Positions 48,685 to 60,302 of a stretch of 64,000 bases of DNA are shown here, piece by piece. The DNA lies in the NCBI GenBank assembly GCA_965644295.1, contig CBFFRP010000297.1, positions 868,001 to 932,000 of the forward strand. Reading direction: 5' to 3'. The translations under genes and the position numbers were made by a program. A model generated the notes under the pieces. It was not told where the DNA came from. It saw only the letters and a list, made by a program, of their open reading frames with translations, and made no database searches. This DNA comes from Paraphysomonas bandaiensis (lineage: Eukaryota > Chrysophyceae). Within the stretch, counting starts at the first letter, position 1. Every line of letters begins with the position of its first letter.

Positions 48685-51517
48685 ATGTGGACCTCTGGAT
48701 TCAATCATACTTCCTACTATGACAGACCCACTCACAGGTCCACTCACACCAGGTCCACTTACGGATCCACTCACAGATCCACTCACGGATCCAACCATTC
48801 AAACCGATCAAACCGATCACGTCCAAGAGTCAGTGAATGTGATATGGATTTCAAACAAAGGGTATTACAGTGGGACTTACGTACTCTGAAGGACCCTACG
48901 CCCCTTATTAACCTACCTGCAAAACACTCTCTGAGGTAAGTAACACTATACGCATACATGTAACCATACTGTATATATATGTATGTACATGTATATATAT
49001 AGCCATACTAACACATATATACACTATCAGTGCCTACTCCTCCTACTATGAGAGTTTCATCCCTCATATACTCGAAGAATCTCGTTGTATCATCCGACAG
49101 GGATTAGATAACTCCAATAAGTGCCCTACAAGTATACTGACCCTCTCATGTGATGTGTCAGTGCCTCGAGTGGAGGGGAATCCATGGATCTTATCCTTCA
49201 CAGGCCGTATAGCTGTACAAGAGGATCATAGCCCATATATGAACGTGCTGCTCCTGACTCCTATAGGAAAATGTGAGTAGCCCTTAAAGATATTATGAAG
49301 TGTGTCCCTTAAAGATATGTTTTTAAAGATACCCCTAAAAGATATTTACTGGCGATAGCTAATGAAGGGGATAATAACATTAAAGCACGAGCAAGAGTCT
49401 TTAAAAGTTTCTATTATGAGCATAAGAAATGCTTTAAGGCAAATCAACGCTGGCGTGCAACTTATTTGGGATGTCTGGTGACACAAGAGCGGATGTTTGA
49501 TGCCTGCAATAATGGAGTCAATGGCATCGGTATGACTCATTGGAACAACCTTCCTATTAGCAAGATAGCGCAGGGTGAAATCGGCTACACGCCTTCTACT
49601 CGCACCGCGGCAATATTGTCCAATCTTAACCAAGGCCAGTCTCGTGCCATCACAGAGTTCAAGAGGCTCCCTGTAGGAGGTACATTGCTGTTGCAAGGTC
49701 CACCTGGCACCGGCAAAACAACCACATTGGTGACACTACTCGAACATCTTACGGGACAACGCAACTTGGTATGCGCAGCCTCCAACAAAGCCATTCAAGT
49801 GCTGGCTGAACGCTTTTACGATAAGAATCCAGATAGCGCCATGATTTTGGTTGGCGTTGAGGGCAAAATTCCTGATAAACTTCGACCCATTTCACTAAAC
49901 CACTGGTTAAAGAGCATCACTGATGAGATTGATAGACGCGTGAAACAAAAACAACATCTGCTGAAACATGTACTCGATAAATCCCGAACTTGGTTTGAAC
50001 TCCTGAAAGCAAAATGTGAAGACTGGAAGGAAAAGAACTCCCAGTTTCAGTTATTAATCGACTGCATTGATAAGAGGAAACCTTCTGATTTGTTTGTGAA
50101 ACTTGAAGTTGACTACAGTTTAAGAGAACTGCTAGAAAAGCTTCGTTCTGATGAATTAATTGAAGACCGCGATATTTTTATTGCTTCCTTTCGTACTGAA
50201 CTCCTGGATAATCATTTTAAAGGAGAACATGATCATTTGCTGCGATTGGAAACCCAGTTCAGCAGGTTTGGCGTACGCATTGAAATGACGAACCTAAAGT
50301 CTGTGATGTCGAACCTAAAGTATGAGTTGGAGTCGAATGCTCCCGACAAGTGGATAAAATTGCTTACAAAACAATGTGAGAGTCTTGAAGAGTTATCGAA
50401 CGCCTTAAAAAGAAATCAGACTATTGAAATGTCATTACTCAACGGTGCCCACTGGATATTTTCCACTCTCAGTATCATGGGACGAACAAAACTAACAGGC
50501 TGTGATGCACAAGATTTACTGCCTATTAGACAGGTGGACAACTTGGTAGTAGATGAAGCTGCGCAATCGGTGGAGGCAGAAACGTTAATTGCCTTTCAAT
50601 ATCAGCCCAAGCGCGTGCTGCTGGTAGGCGATACCAAACAACTTCCGGCTACGGTTATCTCTGAGCACGCCAAAGCCCATCACTATGACTGGTCTATGAT
50701 GTGGCGCTTGCAGGAAGAATGCAGCGTAGACACGCTGATGTTGAGTGAACAGTACCGCATGCATCCTGATATCTGCGAATTCCCTTCAAGGTACTGGTAT
50801 GAGGGCAAGTTGAAAACAGCAGCCAGCCTCGAATTTGATGCGGTTGATGGAAATAGTTTGTTCCGCCCGTACACTTTCTACAACATGGGCGATGGTGGTA
50901 ACTTCATGAAAAAGAAAGGTACCAGTTCATACAACCCCAAGGAAGCAAAGTATGTTGCTAAAGTGGTTGAATCATGTCAGCGGCAACTCCCGTGTAAAGA
51001 AATAGGCATCATCACCTTTTACACCGCTCAAGTAGAAGAAATTCAAAATGCCTTGAAGAAGGCGAAATGCCGTGAATTAAACAAAATACGTGTGAGCAGC
51101 GTGGATAGTTTTCAAGGAGGGGAGGCCGATATCATTATTTTGTCTTTTGTACGAGCACCTGATTCCAAAAAGAAGAAAGGGAGGGTTGGATTTGTAAACG
51201 ATTTTCGGCGTCTCAACGTGGCACTGACACGGGCCAAGAGCACATTGATTATGATCGGCCATGCCAAAACCTTAGATCAAGAAGAGGGCTCAGCTCTCCA
51301 AGAACTTATTCATGATGCTAGAGTTCGAGGTCATTTCTACGAAGAGAGTAAGCTAAGGGAGCGACTAATCCCACCAATGACTAATGCTGACCTTACAACC
51401 GAGATGTCCAGCTTATCGATTGACAACAAAAAACTGGACCGCCAAGAAACGTCTACAGCATCTTCAGCGCGAGAAAAGAGCGCGCCCAGCACCCACGGGA
51501 AGAAAAGCGCGAATTGA
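48685..51517 (+). CDS. UPF1/SETX-like superfamily 1 helicase
   Basis: Three exons (48685-48935, 49031-49272, 49329-51517) with introns of 95 and 56 nt encode 893 aa. SF1 motifs appear in order: Q-motif LNQGQSRAI, Walker A GPPGTGKTTT, Walker B VVDEAAQS, motif III GDTKQLPAT, motif IV SEQYRMHPDICEFP, motif V VDSFQGGEADIIILS and motif VI RLNVALTRAKS. The N-terminal part (VLQWDLRTLKD, FIPHILEESRC) is like IGHMBP2/SETX helicases acting on RNA or R-loops. No CH zinc domain of UPF1 is seen. The first ~50 residues are His/Ser/Arg/Thr-rich, from imprecise 12-bp repeats (GGATCCACTCAC); ATG 48844 is an alternative start that removes them. The gene sits between two inverted B elements. Confidence 0.9.
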
Positions 51518-52171
51518 AAGCAGAGTTTCTTTAGAAGCCTATCAGGCGGAGCAAAGTAGTATAATACTGCGAAGTAATCTGGCAACACTGAAATTGTGAC
51601 CGATCAAAATAGGAATACGCCAATAATTAAGCTTTCTTAAGGACCCATCATCCTCAGAAAGTAGGCACTGAAAAAAATGCTGAGTTTTGACCTGCTTGTG
51701 GCCAGAGCATTTTAATAATAATGCGAAATCGCTATATTCTAAAGCCTGCACAGTATGCGAAAACATTTGTAACGATTATGGTAAAGGAAAAAGTTAGATT
51801 GAGAAGTATATACAGCTCGTGCAGTACACGTGAAAAGAACGTATCTGTTATAATACGCATGGTATGTATACATAGTTATATATTTTACCATGGGTAATAT
51901 AGAGGCTACATCATCCCGCGCTCAAAATTTTTACAAGGATCGATATTCCTTGTCCCTAGGTTAAATTGTAGCTTATCCCTATGATGTTGAAAGCGTAATA
52001 TCTCTAGAATTTGTTGCTATTTGTAGCTGACTTGCGGGTAGGTGTTCCCTGATTAATATTTAAGGAAACAAATGAAAAATTAAAGTATTGTGTCTAATCA
52101 ATGACATCTACATAAGGGAATGGCAATTGGACTAGAATCAATATATTACCCCCGAATTTCCATAATAGCTT
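51518..52171. other. intergenic region
   Basis: 3' flank of the helicase gene up to element B copy 2. Nothing was recognised. Confidence 0.45.
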
Positions 52172-52649
52172 CCCCATTCCGAGAGCGTATCCTAGTGAAG
52201 TGCTAGTATTGACCGTATAGATTATTAATAAAATCTCAGCTTATTCTTTGTGTGTCGGTACCAAGAAAAATCTAGCTACATCTACACTGTACTTACATGG
52301 CCTATATGGGATTACGAGGAACCCCACCCATTCTAGGGGAGGGGGGGCAACGTCACACTAGAACTTTGTTACGAGAAGCTCCGCGTAATCTTTGTTAGAT
52401 AATAATGGGAAGGCACACATGGACCTACTAGAATCTGCGCGAATTACATATATAAAAGTCATGCATAGTAATCAGAAATCTCGCGTAATCTTAGCAAAGA
52501 TGAACATGGGTGGGCGGCAACAGAGTCTGCACGTGATCTATGCGGTCAACTATGTTCGTACACGGGTAGACTGGTGGTAGAATCAGTGCTACGTGTTATA
52601 GGTGATGTACCAGCCAGCCTACACCATGACCACGCCTTCGGAATGGGGC
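52172..52649 (+). mobile_element. element B copy 2 (~0.48 kb)
   Basis: Termini CCCCATTCCGA and TCGGAATGGGGC, with AATAGCT immediately outside on both sides (52164-52170 and 52650-52656), a probable 7-8 bp target duplication. It is inverted relative to copy 1. The interior AT/GC mix and lack of ORFs mark it as a non-autonomous element. Confidence 0.85.
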
Positions 52650-53216
52650 AATAGCTACAACAAATATACACCTACCAGATACCACAGAAGGATACTGAGG
52701 GAATAGCAACTGCGATATTGTATTGAAGTTCGTACATAAATGTGATGATGAGTGTGAAAAGTTGTAGTAGCACGAGTCTTATTGATGTCGTTGGCACCAT
52801 CATCGCATTTATGTACATCACTCAGAGTATCACGTACTCCCTGTTAATGCAACTGACTTGAATGATGTGTGTGTGACATGACGTCTACAATCCTGATAAG
52901 CACGACGTGATCCAAACCCCTTCTCCTATTGATGAATCTCCTCAGATCGTATGAACCTATTCACTCCTAATAGAGTGAACGCTAAATCACGCTTCTGATA
53001 CTTCATGCATCACATGTAAGATGAAGAAGACCACTGAAGAGACTCTTGCTGTCAATGAGGTGTGTATACATACAAACATGCATATATATCTCTGTCATAG
53101 CTATCCAGTCCAGACAATAGTGTAGATTCACAGACTATATTCATGACAATAGTCTTCTTGTAGTTCGGGACACCTGCCCGTCCGTCAACCACTGGCATAT
53201 GAAGATTAAAGTTATT
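52650..53216. other. intergenic region
   Basis: Between element B copy 2 and the Harbinger-like element D. No gene was recognised. The minus ORF 53052-53327 is not protein-like. Confidence 0.4.
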
Positions 53217-53472
53217 CCTTATAGATTTAGAACATTTTTCTAGAAACATTTTGAGCAACATGTTCCTGGCGTGTTTTTTGTTCCCAAAAATGTTGCTGGC
53301 AAAAGCTCCTTGTAGATTTAGGAACATTTTCGGCGATATTTTGCCAGCAACAACACAGTTTCATTTTTTACAGCAAAATTATCCGTTACAGTTTGCAAAT
53401 AACGTGTTCGACAACTCTAACACAATACATCTCATAGTTTAACAACCAGTATATAACACTGAATCCAAACCT

Positions 53473-53682
53473 ATGGACTTTGAAGGTCTCTCTGATGAAG
53501 AGATTCGATTGAGAGAGGAGATGGAGTATGCTACAGAGAGATTTGTAAACGAGAACTTCGAATTATTCGTCGAATTGAAGAGGACAAGGAGAGTGCGTCC
53601 AAGGCCCGATTATTATGACTCGGTCTGGGGCCAGATGCTACTACATCCTGAAATTGATTTTACTACATCGCAACCAGAATAA
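53473..53682 (+). pseudogene. Harbinger-type transposase N-terminal fragment
   Basis: Encodes 69 aa starting MDFEGLSDEEIRLREEME. It has RPRPDYYDSVWGQMLLHPE, which resembles the segment ahead of the DDE catalytic core in Harbinger-like transposases (P-x-Y-x-x-S-x-W-x-x-M-L). It ends in a stop before any catalytic residues, so it cannot be active. A small host gene is less likely given the flanking repeats. Confidence 0.45.
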
Positions 53683-53795
53683 GAATTTTACTGCATAATC
53701 TCTCTCCTGATCTACCTTGCTCATGGCAGTTTGTGACAAACTCTCACCGGCAAGGCAACAGAAAAAATAGAAGAGATTATTTCGAAGAGTGTGCT

Positions 53796-54062
53796 CTATA
53801 TTTCATTGTCAGTTGTGTAGAATCTCAATATATAATCCGAACCTCCCAGATCGACGATTTTCTTCAAATCATCAACCTCTTCATCTCCAGCACCAACAAT
53901 TTCACGATATTTTCTAATGTCTTTCTCTTGTAGCAGTTTCAGCAAGGGAGCGGCTGAGGTGAACTTGATCACCGGTTCTGGCTAGTCCTCAGCTTCGCCG
54001 ACAGCGGTGTCAGTGTTGCCAACCTCATCGGCAGCCTCCACATTAACATCGATTTCCTCCAT
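53796..54062 (-). pseudogene. second ORF remnant in element D
   Basis: From the ATG at 54062 the frame reads an acidic start (MEEIDVNVEAADEVG), hits a TAG at codon 27 (53984-53982), then continues with a well-formed helical stretch (LLKLLQEKDIRKYREIVG) to a TAG at 53798-53796. One internal stop in an otherwise good frame points to recent inactivation or read-through. The function is unknown. Confidence 0.4.
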
Positions 54063-54298
54063 ATGTCAACAATAATTGTTTTAGGTATAGTAAATTCATG
54101 TAATAATATACACTTTAAAGTAGAGATTCATGCACATTACAATGTTCCTAAAAACATGTTCCTAAATCTACTCTAAGATACCACACTCGACGACTTGCTT
54201 CTTTAAACTCAGCCAGCACAGTGATAATTGTTTTTTACAGTACGACTACAATTTAGCTACAAAGTGCATAAATATCAAGGTTTTTAGGATCTAGATTA

Positions 54299-55028
54299 TA
54301 TATGTATGTATGTGTAATGTGTATGTATGTATGTATGTATGTATGTATGTATGTATGTATGTATGTATGTATGTATGTATGTATGTATGTATGTATGTAT
54401 GTATGTATGTATGTATGTATGTATGTATGTATGTATGTATGTATGTATGTATGTATGTATGTATGTATGTATGTATGTATGTATGTATGTATGTATGTAT
54501 GTATGTATGTATGTATGTATGTATGTATGTATGTATGTATGTATGTATGTATGTATGTATGTATGTATGTATGTATGTATGTATGTGTAATGTGTATGTA
54601 TGTATGTATGTATGTATGTATGTATGTATGTATGTATGTATGTATGTATGTATGTATGTATGTATGTATGTATGTATGTATGTATGTATGTATGTATGTA
54701 TGTATGTATGTATGTATGTATGTATGTATGTATGTATGTATGTATGTATGTATGTATGTATGTATGTATGTATGTATGTATGTATGTATGTATGTATGTA
54801 TGTATGTATGTATGTATGTATGTATGTATGTATGTATGTATGTATGTATGTATGTATGTATGTATGTATGTATGTATGTATGTATGTATGTATGTATGTA
54901 TGTATGTATGTATGTATGTATGTATGTATGTATGTATGTATGTATGTATGTATGTATGTATGTATGTATGTATGTATGTATGTATGTATGTATGTATGTA
55001 TGTATGTATGTATGTATGTATGTATGTA
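54299..55028. repeat. (ATGT)n array, ~730 bp
   Basis: Almost perfect ATGT from 54302 to 55027. The only interruption is TGTAATGTGTATG near 54587, a copy of the array's own left end (54309-54321), suggesting duplication of the whole block. It lies just upstream of the Rpn9 gene. The long forward ORFs are artefacts. Confidence 0.96.
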
Positions 55029-55115
55029 GAGTGTAAGGTCGTGTTAATATTCTGCTATTTCTTTTATTATAATTACGACCCTTAAATTTTAGTTGTTATT
55101 CAATTGTAAGTTAGT

Positions 55116-56474
55116 ATGGCCAGTGAGTTTATGCAGGAACAGAAGTTTCTGTTCCCAGATATCGCCTCCGAGTATGATCATCTGGAGACACTGCACTCTA
55201 AGAAGTATGTATCTGATTACATTAATAGACTATCATTATTATTAATATCAATCTATTTGTTATTTATATGTAGATTGTGGCATCAATTATCTGTTGCATT
55301 GGATGAGTTCTTAAAGAACCCACTCAATCATAGAGGCGATAACTTCTATAATGTGAGAGGGTATTCATATATATGCTCTATTTATCTAATACTGTCTGCA
55401 GCTCTATACGAATTTTATTGCCCCCGTAGAAGCTAGACTTAGCCAGCTTCGTCTTGCGCATATTGTGTCGATGGTAGGACATAGCTTTGACGATCCTGCG
55501 CGATCAATTGAGTACTTCACGAAAGTTTTGGAGGCAAGGACTCGCCTTGGTGCCGAGGCTAGCCTCTGTATCGACACGGATATCATCTTAATGAAGATCA
55601 AAATGGGACTCATTGATGACGCAAGAAACTTACTGGATGATGCTTCAGAGAAGCTGCAGGCCAGTAATACGAATGAGGCATCTGTGTTCTCAAAGTACTA
55701 CAAAGCCAACACCGAATACCGCAAGGTTAATATTAGTTATAATATCCGGTAAAATCTAACTCTGATCGCAGGTTGCTGGCCCTCCTGAGGAGTTTTATAA
55801 AGCTTCCTTGATGTACTTAGCGTACACTCCAGTAGAGAGTTTGTCAGAGGAGGAGAGGTTTTGCCTTGCAACTGACATGGCCCTGACAGCGCTCACTGGC
55901 GAGGGGGTGTATAACTTCGGAGAAGTTATTGCTACACCGCTATTAGGGGTTCTGGTGGGATCTTCCAACCAGTTTTTGCATGATCTAGTAATCGCTCTCA
56001 ACAACGGAGATATTGATGCTTACAATGGTATCGTGGAATCCAACAGAGATTTGTACTTTGGCCAGGATGTATTACGCAACTGCCATGATAAGATCCAGCA
56101 AAAGGTTGTGCTTCTGGCACTTATGAATATGGTTTTCAAGCGCCCTTCGCACGATAGAACCATTGCATACGCTGATATTGCACATGTAGCCCGCTTACCG
56201 TTGGATCAAGTGGACTGGGTGCTCATGCGTGCGATGTCTCTTGGCCTCATTAAAGGAAGCATAGACCAGGTCGATCAGACTGTCAATGTTACATGGGTGC
56301 AGCCGCGAGTCCTTGATAAGGATCAAGTGGGAATGCTCGTGAAGCAGATTGATGGATGGACAGAAAAGTAAGTATTCATATTTGTGGGCCTCATATACTG
56401 TGCTAATTTAAACGCGCAGGGTAAAGAAGACTTTAGTCGCTGTGGAGGACCAAACCCTGGAGCTTTACATGTAA
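55116..56474 (+). CDS. PSMD13: 26S proteasome lid subunit Rpn9 (PSMD13)
   Basis: Five exons (55116-55204, 55274-55352, 55402-55725, 55772-56367, 56420-56474) with introns of 69, 49, 46 and 52 nt encode 380 aa, close to the 376 aa of human PSMD13. Diagnostic stretches include KLWHQLSVALDEFL at the N-terminus, FYKASLMYLAYTPVESL, YNFGEVIATPLLGVL and the C-terminal PCI winged helix (IQQKVVLLALMNMVF, DQVDWVLMRAMSLGLIKG). The end, VDQTVNVTWVQPRVLDKDQV, is conserved in the subunit. Rpn9 is a scaffold of the regulatory-particle lid next to the deubiquitinase Rpn11. The gene begins about 90 bp after the (ATGT)n array. Confidence 0.95.
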
Positions 56475-57252
56475 TGCCATACGTTCACTGTGACTATCGA
56501 ATTCTGTTTTTGAAATCCAGCTGTGGAAAGATAAGGGTAGAGTGATTCCCATATTAGATATTAATTATGTAAGAATAATGTTGTCGCCACTTCATTATTT
56601 TCCGATGACATACAACAATATTACATACGTTTGTCATAGAACTGAGTCCGGTAGGGCACCGACTCCCTGCTACGCCGCAGCTTAGCATTGTCACGATTAT
56701 ACTTAAATTGGAAATACCAAGAATACTGATAGCCAAGCTTGCATAACAATTAATTGCCATTTATTGCAATAATAGGATGGTGGATGGTACTTGATAAATA
56801 ATCACAATTTAATACTGTTGGATACCTCTCACCAATTAATTGTTTCTTAAGCCTGTCCATATCAGTGGTCAACAATCTCTGAACTGAAAATTAGAACGTT
56901 AAATTACAAACTACGTAAAAAATTCAACAGTCCTTAACTAAGTTAGAACTTTATATTGATGTGGTGTGCTGTGTGCTGGGGTTCGTGGATTCCAGTCATG
57001 TTACGTGTGGTGTCAACAACAGGATGCCAGCAACAATAATATTTCAGACTTACAAAACATGTTCGGGGTAAAGATCAAGAAATCAAAAATATTAATTAGA
57101 AAGTATTTAAACAAAATTGATGACATCTTTCTAGTCAAAACTTTGGGCACAACACCACAACACAGCCTGCTGAGCGAACTCTTCACACGCGTGTCACGAC
57201 CATCACCCCAATGAAACGCCTTACGTAAGCTTATTCCCACAGCGACTACACT
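56475..57252. other. convergent intergenic region
   Basis: Between Rpn9 (+) and phosphoserine phosphatase (-). ORFs of 75-82 codons here (around 56966-57240) match no family and have no splice context. Confidence 0.45.
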
Positions 57253-58261
57253 CTAATCTTGCAGTGCATCAACTAATTCCTGTAACACGAGTAAAACGAT
57301 AAAAAAGCAATGCACAAGTCAATACCTGAAAGTCAGTGACAAACCAATCAGCTCCCTGCACAACTTTTTCTCTGGACACAACGCCACCGTATCCAATAAA
57401 TGCGTCAGCAGGGGGTCTTGCCTCCATATCTGTTGCTCCATCACCCACCATCACCACGTTGGGTATTCCTAGCTCTTTCTTGATGTGGTCGACAGCCCTC
57501 GCCTTCCCACCACTTCGACAAGTAAAAGCTTCCGTATCATAGCCTAAGTACTCCCCTCGCCCCTCAGGGCCGTCAAAAAGAATATTATTCGCATAGATTC
57601 TGTGACATGGTATTCCAAGTACATCTGCGATAGGGCGTATCATCTAGAATGTAATCTTCAGGGGTGGAATGACATAAATAATTGGTTTTTACCTGTTGAA
57701 AACCTCCTGATACCAAATACACATGCGTACCACGGGAATGCAAAACATCGATGAGTTTGTCTATCGATGGGCTACACAGAGAATTTACAAATTGTGTTGC
57801 GTGTGTTCCACAACAGACCTGAGTCGTATGGGGTTAGCTTGTAAACACTTTTCAATATCTTGATACGATGGCCGTATAATCTCCAGACGAGCTTTTAACG
57901 CGTCTTCAAAGCTCATATTCCCATCCATTGCTCTAAAGTGTTCCTATATTAGTGCAATATATACGAATAAGTCAATCATATGACCTTGACGTGAGCTCTG
58001 CTACTTGTGTTCCACTTCCAGTATAGTCCGCTAACACATCAACTCCTTCTTCTAAACTAACAGTACTATCAACATCAAAGCAAACAGCTCCAGCATTCTT
58101 TAAAATGTTTTTAACATCAGCAACAGTGAGTTTAGTTTGTGTGGACATGCATCGCTTTAGATGCACCTGTAGTGATATATATATACCATTAACTACCAGA
58201 TAATAAGATATGTAGACTACATTACCCCAACAAAACGAATTCCATGCATGGACTTTAGCAT
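57253..58261 (-). CDS. PSPH: phosphoserine phosphatase (SerB/PSPH)
   Basis: Seven exons (58261-58226, 58166-57985, 57932-57819, 57771-57693, 57643-57326, 57279-57253 and their ~46-59 nt introns; six coding blocks are certain) give about 251 aa. HAD motifs are intact: CFDVDSTV with the nucleophile Asp, LVSGGF as motif II, GGKARAVDHIKKE with the motif III lysine and MVGDGATDMEA as motif IV. A helix cap follows motif I (MDGNMSFEDALKARLEII). It performs the last step of serine synthesis, phosphoserine to serine. The short first exon (MLKSMHGIRFVG) joined to VHLKRCMSTQT resembles a mitochondrial or plastid presequence; ATG 58148 would give a cytosolic form. Confidence 0.92.
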
Positions 58262-58330
58262 TTTGATTCGAGTATGTAAGACTTGAGATCACTTTAACGG
58301 GAACACATCTCACAACCACATCCATACAGA

Positions 58331-58737
58331 TGAGTATGCATGTATGTATGTATGTATGTATGTATGTATGTATGTATGTATGTATGTATGTATGTATGTA
58401 TGTATGTATGTATGTATGTATGTATGTATGTATGTATGTATGTATGTATGTATGTATGTATGTATGTATGTATGTATGTATGTATGTATGTATGTATGTA
58501 TGTATGTATGTATGTATGTATGTATGTATGTATGTATGTATGTATGTATGTATGTATGTATGTATGTATGTATGTATGTATGTATGTATGTATGTATGTA
58601 TGTATGTATGTATGTATGTATGTATGTATGTATGTATGTAGGTTAGGTAGGTAGGTAGGTAGGTAGGTAGGTTAGGTAGGTAGGTATGTATGTATGTATG
58701 TAGGTAGGTAGGTAGGTAGGTAGGTAGGTAGGTAGGT
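58331..58737. repeat. (ATGT)n array followed by (GTAG)n
   Basis: ATGT from about 58337 to 58640, then GTAG/GTTAGG repeats to 58737 with a short ATGT patch at 58685-58701. It lies between the divergent phosphatase (-) and hydrolase (+) genes. Confidence 0.95.
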
Positions 58738-58826
58738 ACAGTATGTGGTAGGAATGGTGTGGGATCTTGTGATGCTGTACCGCTATAGATATCGACACTG
58801 TTTTCAAGTTGATTATATATCAGGGA

Positions 58827-60302
58827 ATGGCTGGGTGTATCGATGATATGTATACCCGGAGGGCAAGAAGTTGCATATCTCTCATCATCTGGATCTGTGG
58901 ATGTCTCTCTATTCTCCCCCTTATACTCTATGGTGATCCCAGTGCATACTTTATGATCACTGCAGTTATGACACATGTATCTGTACCAGCTCCTTTAGGA
59001 CAACTTCCACCTATATTAGATGTTACTACTAATTACTTTCATGTATATTCCTGGTTGATATCTCCTGTTGCAGTGCTATTGGGTTGGTGGCTTAACAGTA
59101 TATGTTGGTATATATGTGGCGGTCTGCTATTATGTCGATTTATACGGAGTTGGAGACTGTCTAAGTCAATAGAGAATTCTTTTTCGAAGACATCTCAGGT
59201 TCCACCAATGTGGTTTGCAACATGTGACCCATTAGTCAATTTGCCACTTCCATCACGTTTGCACCCATTTTTTCTGTCGCTCACTGGTCGGCGGGCTCTG
59301 CATGTTGGTCATGGAGTTTTCATTGAACACGTAAAATATGCTGACGAAGCTGATATTGACCCTGGATCAACTCCTTATTTGGATATATGGTCACGAGATG
59401 TAAAAGAGGGGGTGGGAAGCCGCCCAGTTTATTTTTTCATTCACGGAGGCGGATGGAGGGCTGGTGGAAAACGAATGCACGCACAGGCCGCACTACTTCT
59501 AAACCTGGCTCATAGGGGATGGCTGGTGGTATGTCCGGACTATGGTAAAAAGCGTTGGCCACTTCATATCTCAGATTGCGAAGCTGCTCTGGAATGGGTG
59601 TGCCGTAATGCGGATAGGTTGGGAGCTGACACCAACAGAGTTGTTATTGGTGGAGCATCCGCGGGTGGTCATATTGCTACGCTCCTTGTGGCACGAGTTC
59701 TTGCTAGGGCTCGAAGGAATGTAGAGACATCCCCTGAGTGTACACTGGATCGCACCTCCCTGCTCATCCCTCCAGAAACCACTGTTCCGACTGGAGTGGG
59801 GTTCATGGCGTTAGTCCTTTCATACCCCGCTGTTGACGTATGTGATGAAAGCCGTTCTACGGCAGTCTTTCCCTTCGTGTGTCCACCCCCATTACGTATA
59901 TCCTGGCTTCAGAGTTTGCTACAATGGTTCTTCGTTCGCGCCGTACTAGGAGGTAATGAAGCACTCTTGACTCATGCGAATCCACTGGTTGGTGTACGGG
60001 ATTTGCGAACTCATCATATCTCGAAAGAGAGTGAAGAGATCGTAACATTGCATTGGCCGCCAACTCTATGTGTTCACGGCGAGCTCGACGGGCTTGTTCC
60101 GGTGGAGCACAGTAAGCACCTTCTTTCAGTGATATCTGGTCGCGTTGACGGCGAGTTCAGAAACGTAGATGCCCTTATTGAGATACCCGGGGCGAAGCAC
60201 TCGTACGAAGTGGTTGGGGGAAGTTTGACGGATGCGTCGTTTTTAGGTATTATAGGGTGGCTCAGTCCGATAGAATCTACATTGGCTGGAGATATACGAT
60301 GA
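58827..60302 (+). CDS. membrane-anchored alpha/beta hydrolase (carboxylesterase, ICME/BD-FAE-like)
   Basis: A single exon of 491 aa, unlike most neighbours. The N-terminal 115 residues have two to three hydrophobic segments (LIIWICGCLSILPLILYG; LISPVAVLLGWWLNSICWYICGG in part). The hydrolase domain has the oxyanion motif FIHGGGWRAGG, the nucleophile elbow GGASAGGH, the Asp in HGELDGLVP and the catalytic His in PGAKHSYEV. The layout is like plant isoprenylcysteine methylesterases and related lipid or carbohydrate esterases in ER/Golgi membranes. Substrate is unknown. The ATG at 58827 is the first ATG of the frame. It starts about 90 bp after an (ATGT)/(GTAG) array. Confidence 0.85.
   Translation: MAGCIDDMYTRRARSCISLIIWICGCLSILPLILYGDPSAYFMITAVMTHVSVPAPLGQLPPILDVTTNYFHVYSWLISPVAVLLGWWLNSICWYICGGLLLCRFIRSWRLSKSIENSFSKTSQVPPMWFATCDPLVNLPLPSRLHPFFLSLTGRRALHVGHGVFIEHVKYADEADIDPGSTPYLDIWSRDVKEGVGSRPVYFFIHGGGWRAGGKRMHAQAALLLNLAHRGWLVVCPDYGKKRWPLHISDCEAALEWVCRNADRLGADTNRVVIGGASAGGHIATLLVARVLARARRNVETSPECTLDRTSLLIPPETTVPTGVGFMALVLSYPAVDVCDESRSTAVFPFVCPPPLRISWLQSLLQWFFVRAVLGGNEALLTHANPLVGVRDLRTHHISKESEEIVTLHWPPTLCVHGELDGLVPVEHSKHLLSVISGRVDGEFRNVDALIEIPGAKHSYEVVGGSLTDASFLGIIGWLSPIESTLAGDIR

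Larger units (their letters stand above)
53217..54180. mobile_element. element D, Harbinger-like, decayed (~0.96 kb)
   Basis: It is bounded by TAGATTTAGGAACAT-type repeats: direct copies at about 53222 and 53312 on the left and inverted copies near 54143 and 54160 on the right. It contains two convergent ORF remnants (53473-53682 and 54062-53796), a layout seen in PIF/Harbinger elements, which carry a transposase and a DNA-binding protein. The element is too short to be autonomous. Confidence 0.55.
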
